From the NCBI GenBank assembly GCA_030598355.1, contig JAUVQD010000097.1:1-5907 (forward strand): a DNA stretch of 5,907 nucleotides. Reading direction: 5' to 3'. The position numbers were made by a program, and so were the translations under genes. The notes below the pieces were generated by a model. It saw only the letters and a program-made list of their open reading frames with translations. It was not told the DNA's origin and made no database searches. This DNA comes from Actinomycetes bacterium. GTDB taxonomy: Bacteria > Actinomycetota > Aquicultoria > CAJVYJ01 > JAUVQD01. Below, piece by piece: positions 1 through 5,117 of this stretch. Position 1 is the first letter of the stretch. Each line of letters starts with the position of its first letter.

Positions 1-421
1 AATTTAAACCTCCCTTGCCAACCGAAGATAAATCCGACAATGTAACACTACCCAAAACTTGTTCATTTGCCGCCTTCAGCGCCGCCCAAACATCGCGCAG
101 CAGGCAATCTGGTCCGCTAACTAAACAAACATCCGGTCGTTCAGGATCCAGACACCCTCTCGGCATGACCGGACCTTGCAGCTTGCTCACAATATCAAGA
201 AGAGTAATCTCATCAGCAGGGCGAGCAAGCAGATAACCGCCATCGGGACCGCGAACGCTCTTTACCAACCCAGAGTTTACGAGTGCCGACAAGACTTGCG
301 TCAAAAACGGCATCGGGATCTGTTGTCTCTCAGAAATGGCGGAGCGCTTGAGAGCACCCGGTCCCCCAGCTATTTCAACCATGGCCCTGATTCCCGATTC
401 AGCTTTTGATGAGATATTCAT
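1..421 (-). CDS. Rrf2-family transcriptional regulator, 3' end cut by window edge
   Basis: The 140 visible residues have no stop and continue past the left edge. The N-terminus (MNISSKAESGIRAMVEIA) matches the Rrf2 opening pattern, which fixes the start at 421. The winged helix-turn-helix follows: residues about 28-55 form the recognition region and RGPDGGYLLA (58-67) the wing, then EITLLDIVSKLQG (71-83). Cysteines 90, 99 and 106 lie where Fe-S-sensing members (IscR, NsrR, RirA) carry cluster ligands, followed by the family-typical DVW and VTLSDL. Spacing is C-x8-C-x6-C, wider than C-x5-C-x5-C in IscR, and no His sits three residues after the last Cys as in IscR. Family members sense Fe-S status, nitric oxide, iron or cysteine; which signal applies here cannot be told. 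It is divergent from the HD-GYP gene. No Shine-Dalgarno is visible, and the promoter lies almost on the ATG. Confidence 0.92.
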   Translation of the reverse strand, partial: MNISSKAESGIRAMVEIAGGPGALKRSAISERQQIPMPFLTQVLSALVNSGLVKSVRGPDGGYLLARPADEITLLDIVSKLQGPVMPRGCLDPERPDVCLVSGPDCLLRDVWAALKAANEQVLGSVTLSDLSSVGKGGLN

Positions 422-429
422 AGGTTAAT

Positions 430-457
430 AGTATATTTTGTATATCTGCTTTGTCAA
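430..457 (-). promoter_or_regulatory. Sigma70-type promoter of the Rrf2 gene, near-leaderless
   Basis: On the minus strand a perfect -35 (TTGACA, 452-457) is followed by a 16-nt spacer and a -10 of TATACT (430-435). Only 8 nt separate the -10 from the ATG at 421, so transcription should begin within about 2 nt of the start codon. This agrees with the absence of a Shine-Dalgarno sequence. The start point is inferred, not shown. Confidence 0.7.
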
Positions 458-478
458 GTATATATAAGAAATTACTTG
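455..478. promoter_or_regulatory. Inverted repeat overlapping the Rrf2 -35 box, candidate operator
   Basis: CAAGTA (455-460) and TACTTG (473-478) form 6-bp arms around a 12-nt AT-rich centre, 24 bp in all. One arm overlaps the -35 box. Rrf2 proteins bind dyads of about this length and often repress themselves, so an autoregulatory operator is plausible. Short arms of this kind also arise by chance in AT-rich DNA. Confidence 0.3.
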
Positions 479-518
479 CCCCACAAGGTCTTGCTCTCTA
501 TTTGGCCAGTTGTGACAT

Positions 519-562
519 CTAGGTTCTCACATAAATCATTTGGTCTTTGGGTAGAAACCTAG
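519..562 (+). promoter_or_regulatory. Imperfect stem-loop or dyad upstream of the HD-GYP gene
   Basis: CTAGGTTCT (519-527) pairs with AGAAACCTAG (553-562), giving nine base pairs with one bulged A and a 25-nt loop. A second dyad, TGTGA-N11-TCACA (511-531), overlaps it; its spacing is wrong for a CRP site. A -10-like TAGAAT (560-565) begins inside the right arm, but no convincing -35 accompanies it. The element may be an operator or a leader hairpin. I see nothing else in the gap between 422 and 592 besides the Rrf2 promoter. Confidence 0.25.
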
Positions 563-592
563 AATAACCATGGAGGAACAGAAGAGGTTCTT

Positions 593-1863
593 TTGAAAAA
601 CTTCAAACTAACGACCACTTTTGCTATATATAGCCTAGTCGCGCTACTAATAATTGGCTTTTTAACCGGAATAATCTTAGCTAGACAAATAAGTGACGAG
701 CTCTTCAGGGATCACATCGCTGAGGCGCTAGATAAAAAACGCACCACCCTCGACCATCGCCTGAGCGTAGACGATTTCAAGCCCGGCGACAAAAATCTGG
801 GCGGGCCTGAATTTGGCAAATTTATGGCAGCTAACTTCATTGGAAGAGATATTCTAATTGTCCAGATATAGGGAAAGGATGGAACTATTCTCTACAGCAA
901 TACCAGAAAGAAAATCGGCACAAAGCCCGAACATGGCGACGATCTCGAAATCGCGCTTTCCGGTAAAAACCACTTTGGGTTTCAGACTTTGCCAATCGGA
1001 GCAAAGTCTGATCGACAGTTTCTTGAACTCTATTCCCCGATCAAAATGAATAATAAAATAGTTGGAGCTTACGAGGCATATATTTCAATTGAGCCGGTAA
1101 CCCGGAGCTTGAGAAAGCTATATGTTACGCTCGCGCTGCTTCTAACAGCCGACCTAGCGCTCTTGTGGTTGACTTTGAATAGCCTGGTGCGGCGAGCTTC
1201 CAAAACTATTACGGAACAGAACGACGGCCTTCACGACTTGACCGATGAGCTTTCATCCTCTTCAGACGAACTCCAGAATAACTACCTCGGAACCATGGAA
1301 TCTTTGGCGTCAGCGGTTTAAGCTCGTGATCCTGGAACAGGAGATCATTCCGCTCGCCTTGAACTTCTAGTTGAAACTCTTGGTCAAAAGCTTGATCTTA
1401 ATGCGGAACAAAAACTTCACGTAAAGTATGCTTGCGCCCTTCATGATATCGGCAAAATCGGAATTCCTGAGGCAATTCTAATGAAACCGGGTCAACTGGA
1501 TCCACAAGAATGGCAAATAATGAAGACGCATTCATTGATCGGGGCGGAGATCGTTGAAAAGATCCCGTTCTTACGAGATTTGACCACCATCGTCAAACAC
1601 CATCATGAGCATTTTGACGGAACCGGCTACCCGGATGGTTCGGTTGGTGATCGAATACCAATTGAATCACGGATCCTGACCGTTGTCGACGCTTTTGACG
1701 CCATGACCAGCGATAGGCCTTACCGAAAAGCATTATCGACCAGGAAGCAGTCGTCCAACTCATGGAGGCAAAGGGCAGCCAGTTTGACCCGAAAGTGATT
1801 GACGCCTTTTTAAGTCTGAGGGAAGAGCGACCTGAACTATTCAAGAGCCAAGAAGCAGCATGA
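593..1863 (+). pseudogene. Membrane sensor HD-GYP phosphodiesterase gene, broken by two stops and a frameshift
   Basis: Starts at TTG 593, five nt after AAGAGG (582-587). Conceptual product is about 423 residues: TM1 (about 8-30), an extracytoplasmic sensor region (31-172), TM2 (176-199), a polar linker, then an HD-GYP domain. Family members hydrolyse cyclic di-GMP. The domain looks catalytically complete: GDHS (250-253), HDIGKIG (H284, D285), HHEHFDGTGYP (337-347) and VVDAFDAM (D366). Three lesions break it. TAG at 869-871 (codon 93) sits in the sensor region. TAA at 1319-1321 (codon 243) falls where the family has Glu in a V-E-A-R-D context. A missing base near 1738/1739 shifts the frame; one frame over, DQEAVVQLMEAKGSQFDPKV continues the domain to TGA 1861. 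All segments between lesions read well, so decay is recent or the lesions are sequence errors. It converges with the thioredoxin gene across 21 nt without a visible terminator. Confidence 0.88.
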
Positions 1864-1884
1864 ACACAGATCTCTATTGTCTGA

Positions 1885-2373
1885 TCAATGAGTTTGGCGT
1901 ACGTAGTTGAGTACCTTAGATTTACCGGGGCCTTTGCCAACAGTGCGCCAGAGCTCGTTCCCTTCAGCGTCAAGAAAGACAAAAGTCGGCGTAAACTTTA
2001 AATCCATCTCCCGAGCCAGGGGGCTATCTTTGTCTCGTGCGTCTACACGCACAACTCGACCGTCATCGCCCATATCTTTCTCGAGCCCATCGACCATGGA
2101 CTTCAGACTAAGACAAGCTGCTCAGTAATCGGAATAAAACTCGACCAAGGTGGGTTTGCCCGCTGCAACTTTGGATGGAGTACTTGCAGTTATCGCCTGT
2201 TTACCAACAACTGCTTCGCGCCTAAACGAATACAGGGCGAATACTAAAAGAGCTGTGACAACTACACCCATCGTCGTTATGCCACCTCCAAGCATAATCA
2301 TGCTGACTGCAAAGAGCATCATCCCAGCCAAAACCAGATAAGAGTGCTGATTAAAAAATTGTAATATCTTCAT
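1885..2373 (-). CDS. Two-TM thioredoxin-fold protein with in-frame UGA at the first redox Cys (candidate selenoprotein)
   Basis: Read through the UGA at 2122-2124, this is 162 residues. Two hydrophobic segments (about 12-29 and 33-50) precede RREAVVGK, which suggests by the positive-inside rule that the following domain faces the cytoplasm. The thioredoxin fold begins at PTLVEFYSDY (74-83). Codon 84 is UGA, then A-A-C (85-87), so UGA occupies the first Cys of a CxxC. The fold continues with VVRVDARD (107-114), the cis-proline loop KFTPTFVFLDAEG (Pro129) and a C-terminal helix to TGA 1885-1887. The frame is unchanged on both sides, so this is not a frameshift. Sec at the attacking position is known in other bacterial UxxC thioredoxin-like proteins. 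The rival is a Cys codon mutated to TGA, leaving a dead gene. It lies 23 nt after the hydrolase gene, probably in one transcript, with no Shine-Dalgarno seen before its ATG. Confidence 0.8.
2084..2102 (-). promoter_or_regulatory. SECIS-like stem-loop just downstream of the in-frame UGA
   Basis: On the mRNA strand, AGUCCAU pairs with AUGGGCU: seven contiguous base pairs, one of them G-U, closing a GGUCG loop (2091-2095). The stem begins 20 nt, and the loop 27 nt, after the UGA. Bacterial SECIS elements lie inside the coding sequence shortly after the UGA, with a short apical stem and a loop beginning with G and containing GU; E. coli fdhF has GGUC in its loop. Weaker pairing may extend the base (G18-C39 and U17-G40 around a bulged A, counting from the UGA). 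A chance hairpin in coding sequence is possible. Confidence 0.5.
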
Positions 2374-2396
2374 TTAATTATTGAAACATTATTTGA

Positions 2397-3371
2397 TCAA
2401 GCGGCCAACTGTTTATTAATCCATGTGAGGATGGTGGCGCTAAACTTCTCCGCGATTTCAGACTCAGGCATTAATCGCGCACCAGGAAAGGACTTGAACG
2501 TGGCATTGGTGTTCATGTCAACGAAGGGACCGCCGTCAAATACCGGTATATTAGACGGGACCTCGCCCCACAAAAGTAAAATGGGTTGGTTGACTTTGGT
2601 ATATGAGCTCTTCATATTCGCGTTCAGACGACCCCCGAGCATCGCGATCGAGGCCCATTTGGCTCCCGGTTGATGCGATTGGACATATATTTGATCAATC
2701 GCATCCGTTGTCGCCAGATCCGGATCAGCAAAAACATCTGATTGCAATTGGCGCAATATCTGACGTTTTGACGTTAGCCCGAAGTAGGCTAAGGTTCCGA
2801 CAACCGGTAGAGTTAAGAACCAATAGAAAAGACGTTGGCTAATAGGCGCTTTCTCAGAAAACCTGGTTAAGCCTGTGGGGGCGCTGAGAATCAAGCGATC
2901 AATCAACTCCGGTTCAGTCGCAGCCGTCTCAATAGCGCTTGGCGCTGACTGACCGCTAGCCACAACTGTGGCCGGCTCCTCAACCACATCTTTTAGAAAA
3001 TCCTTTAAAAAATCATTGTACAGAGCAGGCTTATATCTAAAAGCTGGTCTCGATGTCAAACCAAAACCTGGCAAATCCGGAATATAGACCCGAAAATGTT
3101 TCGTCAAGAATGGCATCACACGCTCCCACTGAGCATTGGATGCCCCGGGATAGATAGCGTGCAAAAGCACTATCGCCGGGCCCTCGCCCGCTGTGACGTA
3201 ATTAATTTCATGGTCGCGCCACTTCCAGGTTTCGTTTTTCTCATTGAAAACTGATTCCGGTCGACCGGAACGATGAGCGAGCCACCAACTGAGAATGGCG
3301 CCCAAAACAATGAACGGAAGTCCGGACATTTGATTCGTAGATTTTTTAGGTTCTGAGTTTTTGCGTTTCAT
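2397..3371 (-). CDS. Membrane-anchored alpha/beta-hydrolase-fold protein with degraded catalytic triad
   Basis: 324 residues, ending at TGA. A basic N-terminus (MKRKNSEPKK) precedes one hydrophobic segment (about 17-32), so the domain is probably tethered and extracytoplasmic. The fold is clear: WKWRDHEINYVTAGEGPAIVLLHA (49-72) carries strand 1 and the oxyanion region, then VYIPDLPGFGLTSRP (95-109), then the nucleophile elbow region around residues 136-148. The elbow reads G-Q-S-A-P (Ser142) instead of GxSxG. At LLLWGEVPSNIPV (266-278) the usual Asp after GE is absent. At FPGARLMPESE (295-305) the catalytic His position appears to be Leu300. The enzyme may therefore be inactive or use different residues; no substrate can be named. 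It is the first gene of a probable two-gene unit with the thioredoxin-fold gene. Confidence 0.85.
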   Translation of the reverse strand: MKRKNSEPKKSTNQMSGLPFIVLGAILSWWLAHRSGRPESVFNEKNETWKWRDHEINYVTAGEGPAIVLLHAIYPGASNAQWERVMPFLTKHFRVYIPDLPGFGLTSRPAFRYKPALYNDFLKDFLKDVVEEPATVVASGQSAPSAIETAATEPELIDRLILSAPTGLTRFSEKAPISQRLFYWFLTLPVVGTLAYFGLTSKRQILRQLQSDVFADPDLATTDAIDQIYVQSHQPGAKWASIAMLGGRLNANMKSSYTKVNQPILLLWGEVPSNIPVFDGGPFVDMNTNATFKSFPGARLMPESEIAEKFSATILTWINKQLAA

Positions 3372-3378
3372 ACTAGAA

Positions 3379-3408
3379 TTTCTACCCCAACCGCATAGAT
3401 TTAATCAA
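3379..3408 (-). promoter_or_regulatory. Possible promoter of the hydrolase-thioredoxin unit
   Basis: On the minus strand TTGATT (3403-3408), an 18-nt spacer and TAGAAA (3379-3384) resemble a sigma70 promoter, each box matching four of six consensus bases. Seven nt separate the -10 from the ATG at 3371, and no Shine-Dalgarno precedes it. If real, the transcript would be leaderless, as suggested for the Rrf2 gene. The -10 is part of an 11-bp palindrome, TAGAA-T-TTCTA (3374-3384). Confidence 0.3.
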
Positions 3409-3448
3409 TAACCCCTCGCCTGAAACTTTATCGCCCGAGCCTTCCGGT

Positions 3449-3459
3449 TATAATATAAT
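3449..3459 (+). promoter_or_regulatory. -10 element(s) upstream of tRNA-Arg
   Basis: Two overlapping perfect TATAAT hexamers (3449-3454 and 3454-3459) lie about 38-48 nt before the mature tRNA 5' end, a normal distance for a tRNA promoter with a short leader. No convincing -35 hexamer is visible at the right spacing. Confidence 0.5.
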
Positions 3460-3496
3460 GTGGCTTGCTGTACCGCCTTTTTTAGCCCAGTTATTT

Positions 3497-3569
3497 GCCC
3501 TCGTAGCTCAGGGGATAGAGCACCGGTTTCCTAAACCGGGTGTCGCATGTTCGATTCATGCCGGGGGCA
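3497..3569 (+). tRNA. tRNA-Arg (anticodon CCT)
   Basis: A 73-nt complete cloverleaf. The acceptor stem GCCCTCG pairs with CGGGGGC (one T-G wobble), with discriminator A at 3569. The D arm is GCTC/GAGC. The anticodon stem CCGGT/ACCGG encloses TTCCTAA, giving anticodon CCT, which reads AGG. The variable loop has five nt, and the T arm GCATG/CATGC carries loop TTCGATT. The D loop contains an A in the region of the arginine identity base A20. CCA is not encoded (CAA follows), so it must be added after transcription. The gene converges with the ADP-ribosylglycohydrolase gene 23 nt away. Confidence 0.97.
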
Positions 3570-3592
3570 CAAGCGATTTTGATAGGCCTCGC

Positions 3593-4369
3593 TCATTTGG
3601 CTTCGCAATATTTTTGCATAAATTCCCTGGTAATCTCTGCGAGTCGGTCATCGAGAATATCATACACCTTGTTGCTAATAGGTTCTGGAACGCCACCGTA
3701 GAAAGCTTGTGCAATACCGCCGGTGATGCACGTCAGCGTATCAGAATCACCACCAAGAGAAATTGCAGTTCGTACAGCATCTTCAAAATCATTCGAATCT
3801 AAAAACGCTCGGATTGCCTGAGGAACTGTTCCTTGGGATGAGACATCAAATTCATATGATGGGCGAATATCGTCAACGTGCATGCTCAAATCATATTGGA
3901 ACTCGGTCTCAATGTAATCTCTGATTTCGGCTTTAGACGCGCCTTCTCTGGCAAGAAATATCGCGGCCGCGGTCGCCTGCCCTCCCTTGATGCCTTCGGG
4001 GTGATCATGGGTCACTCCTGTGAATTCTTCGGCTCGTCGCAGAACCTCATCAAGATTATCGTAGGCGTATCCGACGGGGCTTATGCGCATAGCCGCACCA
4101 TTTCCCCAACTGTTATATGGTTTTGGATTCGGGCTTTGCGCCCATTCGTGGAAATTGCCACCGGACCCTCGTTCCGGATACCAAAAGTAGAATTGCTTGA
4201 GGTTCTCGACATATGAAGTACCTGTTAATATGGAATCTGCCAGCGCGATTGTCAGAACGCTGTCATCGGTGAATGTGCAATTATCAGAAAACAAAATAAA
4301 ATCTTTTGTTTTAATGTTGTCCCATTCGTAGACCGAACCAATAATGTCTCCAGCGAGTGCGCCAATCAT
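3593..4369 (-). CDS. ADP-ribosylglycohydrolase family protein (DraG-like fold)
   Basis: 258 residues. The family removes ADP-ribose from modified proteins or hydrolyses related ADP-ribosyl compounds with a binuclear Mg2+ centre. The start at 4369 gives MIGALAGDIIGSVYEWDNIK, the typical beginning of short bacterial members, and has AAGGGAG (4375-4381) five nt upstream. A longer frame starting at 4432 would add 21 residues unlike the family and lacks such a site. Metal-binding motifs are intact: TDDS (34-37) near the N-terminus and GGDSDT (206-211) near the C-terminus. The substrate-side motifs SWGNGAAMRISPVG (87-100) and THDHPEGIKGG (120-130) are also present. No signal peptide or TM segment is seen, so it is cytoplasmic. 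It stands alone on its strand, without a partner ADP-ribosyltransferase in the window. The natural target is unknown. Confidence 0.93.
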   Translation of the reverse strand: MIGALAGDIIGSVYEWDNIKTKDFILFSDNCTFTDDSVLTIALADSILTGTSYVENLKQFYFWYPERGSGGNFHEWAQSPNPKPYNSWGNGAAMRISPVGYAYDNLDEVLRRAEEFTGVTHDHPEGIKGGQATAAAIFLAREGASKAEIRDYIETEFQYDLSMHVDDIRPSYEFDVSSQGTVPQAIRAFLDSNDFEDAVRTAISLGGDSDTLTCITGGIAQAFYGGVPEPISNKVYDILDDRLAEITREFMQKYCEAK

Positions 4370-4449
4370 GTCGTCTCCCTTCTCTACCACCAACATTCTT
4401 ATGTCTGCATATACAATAACAAGTAGCTTCATTTTGGAATCTTTTAGGA

Positions 4450-4501
4450 GTATTAAAAAAAGAGATGCTCTGTGTTATTCAGAGATCTCTTTTTTTAATA
4501 C
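4450..4501. terminator. Long A7/T7-flanked hairpin, bidirectional terminator-like
   Basis: The left arm (4450-4472) and right arm (4480-4501) form 22 base pairs with a single bulged G (4467) and a 7-nt loop (TGTTATT). The core GAGAT-CTCTG stem is flanked by seven A on the left and seven T on the right, so it reads as an intrinsic terminator on either strand. Its place is odd: it lies between the divergent starts of the ADP-ribosylglycohydrolase gene and the Lgt-like frame. It could stop antisense read-through from the phosphatase gene at the right, or be left over from a rearrangement. Confidence 0.75.
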
Positions 4502-4523
4502 AAACAGCTAGTTTCATCGGTAA

Positions 4524-5108
4524 TTTTACTTTGACACCAAACCGGTTTCTATTTACGGCGGCTTAGTGGCGTCTATTGTAGCCGGCGTGATCATGGCCAG
4601 ACTGTTAGAGTTGTCGGTTTCGCGAACAGCTGACGCCGCTGTGCCGGCCATAGGCGGCGGCGTTTTCTTAGCTAAAACCGGGTGTTTTCTAAACGGGTGT
4701 TGCGCCGGCCAACCCTCTGATATGCCCTGGGCTATCACCATGGTCAACCTGAACAAACAGGTTCCGGGCACCGGCATCTTCGGAGGCCTTAATGACCTCG
4801 CCAGAGCCGCGGCTAATCCCGTCGCAACGCATCCTATCGCCATCTACGAAATAATTGCTGTGGTTCTCGCTTTAGCTGTTGCGTGGTTCTTCGGCCGGGG
4901 TCGTTCGCCGGGAGGAGCATTCTTCATCTTTGCCGCGATCTTCACAACCGCGCGGTTGATTGTCTTAACCTTTCGAGCCAATCAGTCGGAAATCGAGCTA
5001 GTTCTCTACCCGATCCTGTATGTAGTGATAATTCTTAGTTGCGGCGCGCTATTTTTTCGGAGCAGATTCGCTGGAGGTTACCCCGCACTTGATACAGGGC
5101 AGGAGTGA
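4524..5108 (+). pseudogene. Prolipoprotein diacylglyceryl transferase (Lgt)-like, N-terminal part missing
   Basis: Lgt is a multi-TM inner-membrane enzyme that transfers diacylglycerol from phosphatidylglycerol to the lipobox Cys of prolipoproteins. The frame is open from 4524, just after an in-frame TAA (4521-4523), and ends at TGA 5108. Recognisable family sequence begins at once with SIYGGL, equivalent to the GG-x-x-(H/Y)-GG region near residue 100 of a typical 260-290 residue Lgt. It continues with a TM segment, KTGCFLNGCCAGQP (the Lgt signature region), MPWAI, HPIAIYEI and a C-terminal TM region ending FTTARLIVLTFRANQ. The first TM segments are absent. Key positions differ: Lys replaces the signature Arg (AKTG for GRIG), and the late Glu partner of the C-terminal Arg is not seen. 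The only nearby start is GTG 4566, without a Shine-Dalgarno. It is a truncated remnant, or less likely a short divergent Lgt paralogue. Confidence 0.72.
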
Positions 5109-5117
5109 CGCCCTAAG

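Noticed and set aside
869..1321. Reassignment of TAG and TAA to sense codons, or pyrrolysine at TAG
   Set aside because: The phosphatase gene ends naturally at TAG and other genes end at TGA. A second, different stop and a frameshift in the same gene are better explained by decay or sequence error.
1730..1745. Programmed ribosomal frameshift in the HD-GYP gene
   Set aside because: No slippery heptamer, no stimulating stem-loop and no start-like pausing signal is visible at the junction, and the gene already has two upstream stops.
1593..1982. Minus-strand open frame of about 129 codons
   Set aside because: Antisense to the intact GYP motif region and out of frame with the thioredoxin gene it overlaps; no recognisable domain.
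2101..2112. Smaller hairpin CUU-AGUCUG-AAG nearer the UGA as the SECIS
   Set aside because: Only three base pairs, and a loop beginning about 13 nt after the UGA, too near. The 7-bp hairpin at 2084-2102 is more stable and better placed.
3458..3802. Plus-strand open frame of about 114 codons
   Set aside because: It runs through the whole tRNA-Arg and then antisense to the glycohydrolase gene, and resembles no protein.
4370..4432. Longer N-terminus for the ADP-ribosylglycohydrolase
   Set aside because: The 21 added residues have no family counterpart, while the ATG at 4369 gives the canonical start and has a Shine-Dalgarno five nt away.
4553..4843. Minus-strand open frame of about 96 codons
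   Set aside because: Antisense to the Lgt-like frame, with composition typical of a shadow frame and no motif.
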